DNA from: Ruminococcus sp.
GTDB lineage: Bacteria; Bacillota; Clostridia; Oscillospirales; Ruminococcaceae
Reading direction: 5' to 3'
DNA length: 34,963 nt
NCBI GenBank assembly: GCA_017519415.1
Contig: JAFWSI010000018.1
Location: forward strand, 1 to 34,963
This document shows, piece by piece, positions 14,810-23,612 of the stretch (positions are counted from its first letter, which is position 1; each line of letters begins with the position of its first letter). A model generated the notes under the pieces. That model searched no databases, was not told the origin of the DNA, and saw only the letters and a list, made by a program, of their open reading frames with translations. The translations under genes were made by a program, and so were the position numbers.

Positions 14810-15190
14810 ATGACCAATATAAGGTATAACGAGCAGGAGGAAGCCTATGAGCTGCCCTACAAGCTGTGGGACGGTCTGATGACAGTCCGCTTCTATACCG
14901 AGGACGAAAAAGCAATAATAGACCGTATATCGGAGATCGCAAAGAAGCTCGCAAGACTGGACAGCGGCAGGAGCACTGTGGCATGGCTGCTCATAGACGA
15001 GGGCTTCTATGAGGGCAGCGACGCGGAAGCGCTGGCAAAGCTCCTCAGGCTCAGGAACGTATATGTGGATATAGACGATGAGGAAACAGTGGTCTGCTTC
15101 GATACAGGCACCGACGACGGATTTATGCAGAAGGACGTCCATATCGAGCTTTTCGGCGAGCTGTTTGAAATAACCGGCTGGGTCGAATGA
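14810..15190 (+). CDS. Uncharacterised 126-aa acidic protein under T-box control
   Basis: This is a soluble protein without membrane segments or a recognisable domain. It is rich in Asp/Glu, with a helical middle (DEKAIIDRISEIAKKLARL) and a strand-rich C-terminus (NVYVDIDDEETVVCFDTG, VHIELFGELFEITGWVE). CGGAGGTGA before the ATG gives a strong start. It lies between the T-box terminator and thrS, 70 bases ahead of the latter, with no promoter seen between. It would therefore rise together with threonyl-tRNA synthetase when threonine is short. The loose DUF2004-like pattern is not enough to name a family. A role linked to threonine starvation is inferred only from position. Confidence 0.75.
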   Translation: MTNIRYNEQEEAYELPYKLWDGLMTVRFYTEDEKAIIDRISEIAKKLARLDSGRSTVAWLLIDEGFYEGSDAEALAKLLRLRNVYVDIDDEETVVCFDTGTDDGFMQKDVHIELFGELFEITGWVE

Positions 15191-15260
15191 TTTTTTACCG
15201 GAAAAAGCGATGAATATTTATGCATTCCGCATTATGAATTATTAAAAAGGAGAGATCATC

Positions 15261-17201
15261 ATGATCAGATTAACATTAAAGGACGGCAGCATCCGCGAGA
15301 TCGGGGCTGCGTCGCCCGCAGGAGAAATAATCAAGGGAATAGGCATGGGCCTTTACAAGGCTGCCTGCTGCGTAAAGATAAACGGTGAGGTAAAAGACCT
15401 CCGCACAGTTATCGACAGCGACTGCGATTTCGAGGTATGCACATTCGACACCCTCGACGGCAAAAAGACCTTCTGGCATACCGCCTCACATATACTTGCA
15501 CAGGCCGTAAAGAGACTCTATCCCGCCGCAAAGCTGGCGATAGGTCCCGCTATCGACAACGGCTTCTACTACGACTTCGACCTCGAAAAGCCCTTCACTC
15601 CCGAAGAGCTGGAGAAGATCGAGGCTGAGATGAAGAACATCGTCAAGGAGGATCTTGAGCTTGAGAAGTTCGAGCTCTCTCCCGCCGAGGCCATAGCAAA
15701 GCTCAAAGAAATGGACGAGCCCTACAAGGTAGAGCTCTGCGAGGAGCACGCCGACAAAGGCGAGCCCATCTCCTTCTACAGACAGGGCGAGTTCATCGAC
15801 CTCTGCGCAGGTCCTCACCTCGTATCCACAGCTCCCGTAAAGGCCTTCAAGCTCATATCCTGCACAGGAGCTTACTGGAGAGGAAACGAGAAGAACAAGA
15901 TGCTGAGCCGTGTATACGCTATCGCCTTCCCCAAGGCCTCACAGCTTGACGAGTACCTCAAGATGATAGAGGAGGCAAAGCTCCGCGACCACAAGAAGCT
16001 GGGCAAGGAGCTGGGACTCTTCATGTTCGACCATACGGCTCCCGGTATGCCCTACTGGCTCCCCAGAGGCTGGAAGCTCTTCAACGCTCTCCTTGAGTAC
16101 TGGAGAGGCGTTCACGAGGATCACGAATACACCGAGATCTCGGGTCCCGTACTCTCAAAGAAGGAGCTCTGGGTGACCTCGGGACACTGGGATCACTATC
16201 AGGACGGTATGTTCGTTATCCCCGCCGAGGACGACAACGAGGTATACTGCGCTAAGCCCATGAACTGCCCCAACGCTATCAAGGTATACATGAACAAGCA
16301 GCGTTCCTACAAGGAGCTTCCCCTCAAGTTCAATCAGGTGGACGTTATCCACCGCAAGGAGAAGTCCGGCGAGCTCAACGGTCTCTTCCGCGTTCAGCAG
16401 TTCAGACAGGACGACGCTCATATCCTCGTAACAGAGGAGCAGATCGCTTCCGAGATCAACGACATCATGGATATTGCCACAGAGATATACAAGACCTTCG
16501 GTCTCGAATACAAGGCGGAGCTCTCCACACGTCCCGACGACTACATGGGAGATATAAACGTATGGAACAAGGCCGAGGCTGACCTCAAGGCCATACTCGA
16601 GGATAAATACGGTCCCGACGGCTACGAGCTCAACGAAGGCGACGGAGCATTCTACGGCCCCAAGATAGACCTGAAGATGAAGGACGCTATCGGACGCGAG
16701 TGGCAGATGGGCACTATCCAGCTCGACTTCCAGCTCCCGCTGAACTTCAGGATGAAGTACATCGCCTCCGACGGCTCCGAGAAGCAGCCTGTAATGATAC
16801 ACCGCGCTATATTCGGTTCGTTCGAGAGATTCATCGGTATCATCACCGAGAACTTCGCAGGTGCATTCCCGTTCTGGCTCTCGCCTATGCAGGTAGGTAT
16901 CGTTCCTATAAGAACAGACCACAACGAGTACGCTAAGAAGGTAGCAGACCTCCTCAAGAAGAACCGCATAAGAGCAGAGGTGGACTACACCGACGACAAT
17001 ATGAAGAACAAGATCAGGAAGTTCAAGGACTACAAGGATCCCTATGTTGTCATTATCGGCGACAGCGAAGCCGAGAACGATCAGGTATCAATCAATATCA
17101 GAGGCAACAAGCAGCTGAAGAACGTGCCTCTCGACAAGTTCATAGAGATGTGCCGCACCATGAACGAGGAGCACTCTCTCGATATAATCGACACTCTGTA
17201 A
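15261..17201 (+). CDS. thrS: Threonyl-tRNA synthetase
   Basis: This 646-aa cytoplasmic enzyme attaches threonine to tRNA-Thr using ATP. A TGS domain covers residues 1-62. The editing domain follows, with its zinc/serine-clearing HxxxH motif at H73 and H77 (HTASH) and the later CAGPHL segment. The class II catalytic core includes motif 2 RKEKSGELNGLFRVQQFRQDDAHI and motif 3 MIHRAIFGSFERFIGI. A C-terminal anticodon-binding domain begins about residue 545 (MQVGIVPIRTDHNEYAKKVADLL). Length and domain order are normal for the family. AAAGGAGAGATC precedes the ATG. It is the expected target of the T-box leader upstream. Confidence 0.97.
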   Translation: MIRLTLKDGSIREIGAASPAGEIIKGIGMGLYKAACCVKINGEVKDLRTVIDSDCDFEVCTFDTLDGKKTFWHTASHILAQAVKRLYPAAKLAIGPAIDNGFYYDFDLEKPFTPEELEKIEAEMKNIVKEDLELEKFELSPAEAIAKLKEMDEPYKVELCEEHADKGEPISFYRQGEFIDLCAGPHLVSTAPVKAFKLISCTGAYWRGNEKNKMLSRVYAIAFPKASQLDEYLKMIEEAKLRDHKKLGKELGLFMFDHTAPGMPYWLPRGWKLFNALLEYWRGVHEDHEYTEISGPVLSKKELWVTSGHWDHYQDGMFVIPAEDDNEVYCAKPMNCPNAIKVYMNKQRSYKELPLKFNQVDVIHRKEKSGELNGLFRVQQFRQDDAHILVTEEQIASEINDIMDIATEIYKTFGLEYKAELSTRPDDYMGDINVWNKAEADLKAILEDKYGPDGYELNEGDGAFYGPKIDLKMKDAIGREWQMGTIQLDFQLPLNFRMKYIASDGSEKQPVMIHRAIFGSFERFIGIITENFAGAFPFWLSPMQVGIVPIRTDHNEYAKKVADLLKKNRIRAEVDYTDDNMKNKIRKFKDYKDPYVVIIGDSEAENDQVSINIRGNKQLKNVPLDKFIEMCRTMNEEHSLDIIDTL

Positions 17202-17284
17202 GCAGCAATCAACGCTGTGATCTGCTGCCGTATGCATATACCCTATGATAAATCATGATCTACCATAACAGACAGGAGAAACAT

Positions 17285-19453
17285 ATGGAATATCTCGAAA
17301 ACCGGGAGCTCTCATGGCTTAAATTCAATAAAAGAGTCCTCGAGGAGGCGACGGATCCGAATACCCCGCTCCTCGAAAGACTTTCATTCTCTGCTATATA
17401 TCAGAGCAATCTTGACGAATTCTTTATGGTGCGTGTGGGAGCCATCACCGACAAGGCAAAGAACAACAACACAAAGAAAGACGGAAAATCCGGAATGACT
17501 CCCTCTCAGCAGCTCAACGCTGTATTCACAGAGGTACGCAGGATGCAGCCCTCGGTGGAGGAGGCTCTCCGCAGCACCATGAAAGAGCTTGCCGCCTACG
17601 GCTACGAGCACGTCACCTTCGACAAGGCAACAAAGGAGGAGCAGTCCTTCCTCGAAATGTACTTCAAGCGCGAGCTCAAACCCTTTATCTCAGGCGTGGT
17701 GGTGAACGACGCCCTGCCATTCCCCTTCCTCAACAACAAGGAGATATACGCGGTAGTGCAGCTCGGTCCCAAAAAGGACACCTCTGTGGGTATAATCCCC
17801 GCAAATACCAGCCGCTCCGAGCGAATAATACACCTCGGAAAGGACGGAAAGCGCTTTATACTCGAGGAGGAGGTCGTTCTCCGCTTTGCGCATTTATTCT
17901 TCAAGAACTACAAGGTCATGGACCGCGCTCTCATAAGAGTCACAAGGAGCGCCGACATCATGGTATCGGGCAGAGGCCCCGAGTTCCGCAGCCGTATGGA
18001 GGAGCTTGTGGACAAGCGCCAGAAGCTGGCTCCCGTGCGCCTTGAAGTCTCGGACGTGTTCAGCCGTGATGCGCTGGATTACCTCTGCAAGAAGCTCAAA
18101 CTGAAAAACGTCCGCGTTTTTACCTCGCGGATATCCCTTGACCTTTCTTATCTCTATACCCTTCAGGAGTACGACGCCGATCCCAAGCTGCACTACGCGC
18201 TCCGTGCGCCCAGAAAGCCCGCGGCTCTTTCGGATACACGGCCCGTTTTCTCGCAGGTAAAAGCAAGGGATATACTTCTAAGCTTCCCCTTTGAGTCCAT
18301 GAACCTTTCATTCATCAGGCTCCTTCAGGAATCCGCCAACGATCCCAAGGTGACCTCAATAAAGATAACTCTTTACCGTCTTGCCCGCAGCAGCAAGGTC
18401 ATCGACGCACTCTGCACGGCGGCCGAGCAGGGCAAGGAGGTACTCGTCATGATCGAGCTCCGCGCACGCTTTGACGAGGAAAACAACATAGAGTGGTCAA
18501 AGCAGCTCCAGGAGGCAGGCGTAAAGGTGATCTACGGCCCCAGAGACTGCAAGGCTCACTCAAAGCTCCTGCTCATTACCCGAAAGGCTCAGGGCGGCGG
18601 CTTTGACTACGTGACACAGATCGGCACGGGCAACTACAACGAAAAGACTGCCGCTCTCTATACCGACCTCATGCTGCTCACTGCCGACAGGGACATAGCT
18701 GCCGACGCAGAAGCGGTATTTGCGGCGCTGCTCAGCGGCTCCTTCGTGGAAAAAACGAACAAGCTCCTTGTATCGCCCCTTGCCCTCAGACCTCAGGTGC
18801 TGGCAATGATGGACGAGCAGATAAGCATAGCAAAAAGCGGCGGCAAGGGATATATCGCAGCAAAGATAAACTCCCTCAGCGACAACGTTATAATCTCGAA
18901 GCTGGTGGAGGCTTCTCAGGCGGGAGTAAAGATTGAGCTCATCGTCCGCGGTCTCTGCTGCCTTATTGCGGGAGTCCAGGGCTTTACCGAGAATATCACC
19001 GTCCGCAGCATAGTGGGACGCTTCCTCGAGCACAGCCGTATATTCATTTTCGGCAGCGATCCGAAAACTCAGAAGATATACATAGGCTCCGCCGACTATA
19101 TGAGCAGAAACACCATTCGCCGCGTGGAGGTAGCAGCCCCCGTGGAGGACGAAAGGCTCAGAAGGCGTATCAGGGAGATGTTCCGCATCCTTATGAAGGA
19201 CAACGTCAAGGCAAGAATAATGCTCAGCGACGGCAGCTATATCCATGAACGCAGGAACCCCGATACTCCCCTCAATTCGCAGGAATACTTCTACGACGAG
19301 GCCTACAGGCGCCTTGAAGACAAGACCGCAAGGCAGGAGCAGATGCGCATAAACCGCGAAAAGGGCGCTGCAAGGAAAAAGGCTGCAAAGCCCCGCGGAA
19401 AGACGGCAAAAAAGACTCAGACAGCAGGCAGAGGCAGAAAAAAACGGATATGA
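17285..19453 (+). CDS. ppk1: Polyphosphate kinase
   Basis: The 722-aa enzyme makes polyphosphate from ATP reversibly. All four PPK1 domains are present: the N-terminal ENRELSWLKFNKRVLEEA, the head domain, and two phospholipase-D-like C domains. The catalytic histidine is H425 in CKAHSKLLLI, and the second conserved histidine is near 583 (EHSRIFIFG). SLSDNVIISKLVEASQAGVKIELIVRGLCCL is also typical. The start at 17285 has AGGAG seven bases upstream; the open frame begins ten codons earlier without a ribosome site. The last 30 or so residues form a Lys/Arg/Ala-rich tail (for example KKAAKPRGKTAKK) that goes beyond the usual end of the family and looks histone H1-like. It follows thrS by 83 bases and may be co-transcribed. 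Confidence 0.95.
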   Translation: MEYLENRELSWLKFNKRVLEEATDPNTPLLERLSFSAIYQSNLDEFFMVRVGAITDKAKNNNTKKDGKSGMTPSQQLNAVFTEVRRMQPSVEEALRSTMKELAAYGYEHVTFDKATKEEQSFLEMYFKRELKPFISGVVVNDALPFPFLNNKEIYAVVQLGPKKDTSVGIIPANTSRSERIIHLGKDGKRFILEEEVVLRFAHLFFKNYKVMDRALIRVTRSADIMVSGRGPEFRSRMEELVDKRQKLAPVRLEVSDVFSRDALDYLCKKLKLKNVRVFTSRISLDLSYLYTLQEYDADPKLHYALRAPRKPAALSDTRPVFSQVKARDILLSFPFESMNLSFIRLLQESANDPKVTSIKITLYRLARSSKVIDALCTAAEQGKEVLVMIELRARFDEENNIEWSKQLQEAGVKVIYGPRDCKAHSKLLLITRKAQGGGFDYVTQIGTGNYNEKTAALYTDLMLLTADRDIAADAEAVFAALLSGSFVEKTNKLLVSPLALRPQVLAMMDEQISIAKSGGKGYIAAKINSLSDNVIISKLVEASQAGVKIELIVRGLCCLIAGVQGFTENITVRSIVGRFLEHSRIFIFGSDPKTQKIYIGSADYMSRNTIRRVEVAAPVEDERLRRRIREMFRILMKDNVKARIMLSDGSYIHERRNPDTPLNSQEYFYDEAYRRLEDKTARQEQMRINREKGAARKKAAKPRGKTAKKTQTAGRGRKKRI

Positions 19454-19484
19454 ATGCCATATATGCCAAAAAGCAATAAAACAC

Positions 19485-19513
19485 TTGAAACTTGTCTCGT
19501 TTTATGTTATAAT
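19485..19513 (+). promoter_or_regulatory. Sigma-A promoter of the phosphatidyltransferase gene
   Basis: TTGAAA (19485-19490), 17-bp spacer, TATAAT (19508-19513) with extended TG at 19505-19506. Confidence 0.8.
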
Positions 19514-19580
19514 ACTTTGTATAACCTTCTGATAAGGTTCAGGGAAGATATATGGAAAATTCGTTTCTGAGGTTTTATAA

Positions 19581-20222
19581 ATGATAGGATACTATAATTA
19601 CACGGTAATTCTTACATATTTGAGTCTCGTTTCCTCGGTCATAGGTATGTTTTTTGCCGTTGGCTGCGGAGATCTGGGACCTCATCCCGAGTATGCCATA
19701 ATATGCCTTATGGTCTCGGGACTATGTGATATGTTCGACGGAAAAATAGCGCGTACCAAAAAGAACCGCACCGAAAGCGAGAAGAAATTCGGCATACAGA
19801 TCGACTCGCTCTGCGACGCCATCTGCTTCGGAGTCCTTCCGGCCATTATCGGCTATTCAATAGGCATGACGGACTGGTGCGACCTGCCGATACTCATAAT
19901 ATTCCCGCTGTGCGCTGTGATAAGGCTGGCTTATTTCAACGTCGCGGAGGAAGAAAGGCAGTCAAAGACCGCGGAAAACCGCAAGGTCTACGAGGGTCTG
20001 CCCGTTACCAGCGTGGCGCTGATACTCCCGCTGATATACAGCTTCCACAAGGACATCGGCGACTGGTTCCCGGAGGTATACGGCGGTTCGCTGCTCGTTA
20101 TCGCCATCGCCTTCATCACACGCTTCAAGGTCAAGAAGCCGAGCATGAAGACCATGCTGTGCTTTATAGGAGTGGGTGTCCTGGAGCTGATATGGATGCT
20201 GTACAAAACAAAAACAAAGTAA
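19581..20222 (+). CDS. pssA: CDP-alcohol phosphatidyltransferase, probable phosphatidylserine synthase
   Basis: The 213-aa integral membrane enzyme has about six hydrophobic segments. The family motif is complete: D50, D53-G54, A57-R58, G71, D75 and D79, within CDMFDGKIARTK...FGIQIDSLCD. These enzymes exchange CMP of CDP-diacylglycerol for an alcohol at the cytoplasmic membrane. The sequence around the motif and the conserved NVAEEERQ...YEGLPVTSVALILPL segment fit serine as the acceptor, that is phosphatidylserine synthase. The ribosome site is weak (GAGG ten bases upstream). It has its own promoter and a terminator after it, and no phosphatidylserine decarboxylase gene is adjacent. The gene symbol is by resemblance. 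Confidence 0.85.
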   Translation: MIGYYNYTVILTYLSLVSSVIGMFFAVGCGDLGPHPEYAIICLMVSGLCDMFDGKIARTKKNRTESEKKFGIQIDSLCDAICFGVLPAIIGYSIGMTDWCDLPILIIFPLCAVIRLAYFNVAEEERQSKTAENRKVYEGLPVTSVALILPLIYSFHKDIGDWFPEVYGGSLLVIAIAFITRFKVKKPSMKTMLCFIGVGVLELIWMLYKTKTK

Positions 20223-20228
20223 GCTTTG

Positions 20229-20260
20229 ACGGCTGCTGCGGTATGCGGCAGCCGTTCTTT
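20229..20260 (+). terminator. Rho-independent terminator after pssA
   Basis: An 11-bp stem (20229-20239 with 20245-20255, one G-T pair), GGTAT loop, then a short T-rich tail TCTTT. Confidence 0.8.
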
Positions 20261-20272
20261 GCAAAAAAAGCC

Positions 20273-20301
20273 TTTACTTTATGGTAATTTTATATTATAA
20301 T
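20273..20301 (+). promoter_or_regulatory. Promoter of the lipoprotein pair
   Basis: TTTACT (20273-20278), 17-bp spacer, TATAAT (20296-20301). Confidence 0.65.
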
Positions 20302-20344
20302 AACTGTATACAAAAGTAAAAAACGGAGGGCAAAGGAGAAGGAT

Positions 20345-20830
20345 ATGAAAAGGATAATATGCGCAGCTCTTGCAGCTGTAATGATAATGTGCTGTCTCAC
20401 CGGCTGCGGTTCGGGGCGCGATCCGAAATATATCGGCAAATGGGAAGCAGACCAGCTCACCTTCGACGAGACCACCTCCTCCGAATTTCTCGGAGTGCCC
20501 ATATCTGCGCTGTTCCGTTTCGACATAGGAAAGGACGGCAAGGTGGAATGGAAATCGCCCATTGACAACCCCGTTGTGCAGAACGCAAACTCCGATACCG
20601 AGATAAAGTGGAAGGAGACGGAGGAAAACAAGATACAGTTCACCGTATACGACCTTACGGACAATAACAAGAAAGAGACAATGGAGCTCGTTTACCGTGA
20701 CGGAAAGCTCTGCATCGAGGAAAACGACTCCCTGATAACGCTGAAAAAAGTTGACGAATTCACACAGATAGACATCGATAAGCTCAATAATGCCGCTCAC
20801 GCTATACAGGATTACGGTATAGTAAACTGA
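20345..20830 (+). CDS. Lipoprotein with one GKWEA-type domain
   Basis: The 161-aa protein has a type II signal peptide with lipobox LTGC and lipidated C21, so it would be anchored on the outer face of the membrane. The mature part contains one domain starting YIGKWEADQL, then EFLGVPISALFRFDIGKDGKVEWK and a run of beta-strands ending in SLITLKKVDEF. The next gene has two copies of the same domain. The pattern GKW followed by antiparallel strands resembles lipocalin-like small lipoproteins of clostridia, for which ligands are unknown. GGAGAAGG lies close to the ATG. Both lipoproteins form an operon 13 bases apart. Confidence 0.82.
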   Translation: MKRIICAALAAVMIMCCLTGCGSGRDPKYIGKWEADQLTFDETTSSEFLGVPISALFRFDIGKDGKVEWKSPIDNPVVQNANSDTEIKWKETEENKIQFTVYDLTDNNKKETMELVYRDGKLCIEENDSLITLKKVDEFTQIDIDKLNNAAHAIQDYGIVN

Positions 20831-20843
20831 TAAGGAGAACAAG

Positions 20844-21740
20844 ATGAAGAAACTATTTTGCTTATTTGCCGCTGCATTTATGCTGACCTGCGTCCTTTGC
20901 GGATGCAGTAAGATCAAAGGGAAGCCTGACAGCAGCTCGGGCGTATCAGTGCCTGCCGAGACTACCCTTGCTCCCGAGGGAAAGGCTTTCTTCGGAAAGT
21001 GGGAGGCCTACAAGGCTCTGGTATACGGCGAGGTCTACGAGAACGAATACGCGGGCTTTCCCATAAGCGCCGTTGCAAGACTTGAAGTGTTCGAGGACAA
21101 TACAGCCGTTTTCCGCGACGCCCTCAACAAGAGAGGCAAGGAGGTCGTATACAATTACAACTGGACCCTGGACGAAAAGAGCGATACCCTTCACCTCGTG
21201 AACAGGGACGACAAGCTGGACTGCGTCATCGAGCAGGGTCAGATGATAATCACCTATGCCGATTACGATGACGGAACAAAAATGTACCTCACAAGAGTAA
21301 ACGAGTTCTCGGATACAACGGCGTCCACCGAGGCAGGTCTCGACAAGCTGGATTTCAGCGCCTACGAGAAGAAATGGGAGGCCGTGGAGGTAAAGAACGG
21401 CGAAGAGGTATTCACCGAAACACTGGGCGAATATCCCGTGAATGCGGCATTCCAGCTGGAGATAAAGCCTGACAATACCGCCGTGATGAATATCATCGGA
21501 GAGCCCCAGACCTACGAATGGGAGGCCGAAAGCAAGGATCAGCTCTATATGTGGAGCGGCTACGAGGGCTTTGCGGTCACACTGAAGGACGGCGAGCTCA
21601 TGCTTGACGATGAGAACGGCATGGTGCTGAGAATGAAGCGGGTGGACAAGTTCACCGAATACGATTTCGAGGCAGCCAACGAGCTGATACCCGACGACGA
21701 AAACATAATCCTCAATCCCGAGGAAGAACCCACAACATGA
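20844..21740 (+). CDS. Lipoprotein with two tandem GKWEA-type domains
   Basis: The 298-aa protein has a signal peptide with lipobox LCGC (lipidated C21) and a short Ser/Thr-rich linker. Two homologous units follow. The first starts FFGKWEAYKAL with GFPISAVARLEVFEDNTAVFRD; the second, near residue 176, starts YEKKWEAVEV with EYPVNAAFQLEIKPDNTAVMN. Each ends in a similar ...LxRVxxF(T/S)x strand. Together with the single-domain upstream lipoprotein this makes three copies of one domain in two genes, most easily explained by duplication. Function is not known. AAGGAG precedes the ATG and a terminator follows. Confidence 0.82.
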   Translation: MKKLFCLFAAAFMLTCVLCGCSKIKGKPDSSSGVSVPAETTLAPEGKAFFGKWEAYKALVYGEVYENEYAGFPISAVARLEVFEDNTAVFRDALNKRGKEVVYNYNWTLDEKSDTLHLVNRDDKLDCVIEQGQMIITYADYDDGTKMYLTRVNEFSDTTASTEAGLDKLDFSAYEKKWEAVEVKNGEEVFTETLGEYPVNAAFQLEIKPDNTAVMNIIGEPQTYEWEAESKDQLYMWSGYEGFAVTLKDGELMLDDENGMVLRMKRVDKFTEYDFEAANELIPDDENIILNPEEEPTT

Positions 21741-21748
21741 TATTACGG

Positions 21749-21779
21749 GCCGCAGAGGTACCTTCCCCTGCGGCTTTTT
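21749..21779 (+). terminator. Terminator after the lipoprotein pair
   Basis: Stem GCCGCAG (21749-21755) with CTGCGGC (21768-21774), 12-base loop, five T residues. It ends only 15 bases before the iorA start, so iorA transcription may depend on readthrough. Confidence 0.7.
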
Positions 21780-21794
21780 CAAAGGAGAAACACT

Positions 21795-23612
21795 ATGCAT
21801 AAGGAATTCTTAATGGGAAATGCAGCTATCGCAAGAGGCGCAATAGCCGCAGGCCTGAACGTGGTCTCGGGCTATCCCGGAACTCCGTCCACGGAGGTCC
21901 TTGAAACTGCGGCCAAGGTCAACGACGGCTCAATATACGTTGAATGGTCGGTAAACGAAAAGGCAGCAATGGAGGTGGGCGCAGGCGCAGCCTACAGCGG
22001 CGCACGTTCCATGGTGACTATGAAGCAGGTGGGTCTGAACGTTGCTTCCGATCCTCTCATGAGCCTTGCCTACATAGGCGTAAAGGGCGGCATGGTCATT
22101 CTTGTGGCAGACGACCCGGGTCCGATCTCGTCTCAGACCGAGCAGGATACCCGTCATTTCGCCTCGTTCTCGAAGCTCCCCTGCTTCGACCCGTCGTCCG
22201 TACAGGAGGCCTACGATATGATACAGGAGGCCTTTGAGTACTCCGAGAAATATCACACTCCCGTGCTTTTCAGACCTACCACCAGAGTCTGTCACGGCTA
22301 CGCTTCCGTTGAAGTAAAGGACAAGGAGGAGTACAAGGTCCACAAGCCCGAGGGCTTCGTGAAGGACTCCTCAAAGTGGGTCATCTTCCCCCGTCTTTCC
22401 TATAATGCACATATACATATCGAGGAGCGCAATGCGGAGCTCTCAAAAGTATTCTCGGACTACAGGCGCAATATCATCACTGAAGCCGCAGACAGCAGCT
22501 GCCGCAAGGGTATAGCTACCCATGGCATAAGCTATACCTACGCTATGGAGGCTCTCCGCGGAAAGTCCGCTCCCAGAGTTTTCAAGGTGTCAACTCCTTT
22601 CCCGTTCCCGGAGGAGGCTGCGGTTAAGTTCCTTGAGGGACTGGAGGAGGTGCTCTGCATAGAGGAGCTTGATCCCATAATCGAGCGGGAACTCACCTAT
22701 ATCTGCGGAAAATACCACCTCAATACAAAAATTCTCGGCAAGCTCACTCATAACGTAAAGACCGCAGGGGAAAATACCTGTGCTTCCGTTGCCGGAAATA
22801 TCGCAGACTTCATGGGCTGGGAGAAGCCTGCCGCCGCTGAAATGGAAGCTCCCCCCGCTCTTCCCGTAAGACCGCCGGTGCTCTGCGCAGGATGTCCTCA
22901 CAGAGCTTCATTCTTCGCAGTAAAGGAAGCCATGAAGGGCAAAAAGACCGTATTCTGCGGCGATATAGGCTGTTACACCCTCGGAAACGCCATGCCCCTC
23001 GACATGGTGGACACCTGCCTCTGCATGGGCGCAGGCGTGAACATCACACAGGGCATTGGCAGGATCGCTCCCGATACCAGCTGCTTTGCATTTGTAGGCG
23101 ACTCCACATTCTTTGCCTCCGCCATAACAGGCGCTGTGAACGCAGTATACAATCAGGCGGATATGACCCTTGTAGTCCTCGATAACTCCACAACTGCAAT
23201 GACAGGCCACCAGCCCCACCCCGGCACAGGCCGTACCATGATGGGCGAGGTAGTGGAAAAGGTGAGCATACAGGAGGTCCTCAAGGGCGTTGGCGTAAAG
23301 ACTGTCGAGACCGTAAATCCCCTTGAGCTCGGCAAGGCCATAGACACTGTAAAGCGGGTATCCGCAGAAAAGGGCGTAAAGGCCATAATTTTCAAGTCGC
23401 CCTGCGCAGTCCTCATAAAGGGAAACAAGCCCGCAGTCATCGACGCGGACAAGTGTATCAACTGCAAAAAATGCATAAATACTCTCGGCTGCCCGGGAAT
23501 AGTCCTGAAAAACGGCAGTGCGGCAATAGAAAGCTCACTTTGTACAGGCTGCGGGCTCTGCTCGCAGGTATGTCCCGTGAAAGCGATAGGAGGCGGCGGA
23601 AATGCAGAGTAA
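21795..23612 (+). CDS. iorA: Indolepyruvate:ferredoxin oxidoreductase, alpha subunit
   Basis: The 605-aa subunit of an oxygen-sensitive thiamine-diphosphate enzyme converts aryl-pyruvates and CoA to aryl-acetyl-CoA plus CO2 and reduced ferredoxin, or the reverse. The N-terminal pyrimidine-binding half begins GNAAIARGAIAAGLNVVSGYPGTPSTEV. The TPP-binding half holds CAGCPHRASFFAVK and GDIGCYTLGNAMPLDMVDTCLCMGAGV, with the GDS...N metal motif. The last 60 residues form a two-cluster ferredoxin domain with CINCKKCINTLGCP and CTGCGLCSQVCP. Length is normal. AAAGGAG precedes the ATG. It overlaps iorB by 11 bases. Confidence 0.95.
   Translation: MHKEFLMGNAAIARGAIAAGLNVVSGYPGTPSTEVLETAAKVNDGSIYVEWSVNEKAAMEVGAGAAYSGARSMVTMKQVGLNVASDPLMSLAYIGVKGGMVILVADDPGPISSQTEQDTRHFASFSKLPCFDPSSVQEAYDMIQEAFEYSEKYHTPVLFRPTTRVCHGYASVEVKDKEEYKVHKPEGFVKDSSKWVIFPRLSYNAHIHIEERNAELSKVFSDYRRNIITEAADSSCRKGIATHGISYTYAMEALRGKSAPRVFKVSTPFPFPEEAAVKFLEGLEEVLCIEELDPIIERELTYICGKYHLNTKILGKLTHNVKTAGENTCASVAGNIADFMGWEKPAAAEMEAPPALPVRPPVLCAGCPHRASFFAVKEAMKGKKTVFCGDIGCYTLGNAMPLDMVDTCLCMGAGVNITQGIGRIAPDTSCFAFVGDSTFFASAITGAVNAVYNQADMTLVVLDNSTTAMTGHQPHPGTGRTMMGEVVEKVSIQEVLKGVGVKTVETVNPLELGKAIDTVKRVSAEKGVKAIIFKSPCAVLIKGNKPAVIDADKCINCKKCINTLGCPGIVLKNGSAAIESSLCTGCGLCSQVCPVKAIGGGGNAE

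Noticed and set aside
16155-16922. 255-codon minus-strand frame inside thrS
   Set aside because: Shadow of a highly codon-biased gene; composition (runs of Val/Leu/Tyr) is typical of antisense frames and no domain is visible.
20946-21800. 284-codon minus-strand frame opposite the second lipoprotein
   Set aside because: Antisense to a gene with clear lipobox, ribosome site and paralogue; no ribosome site of its own.
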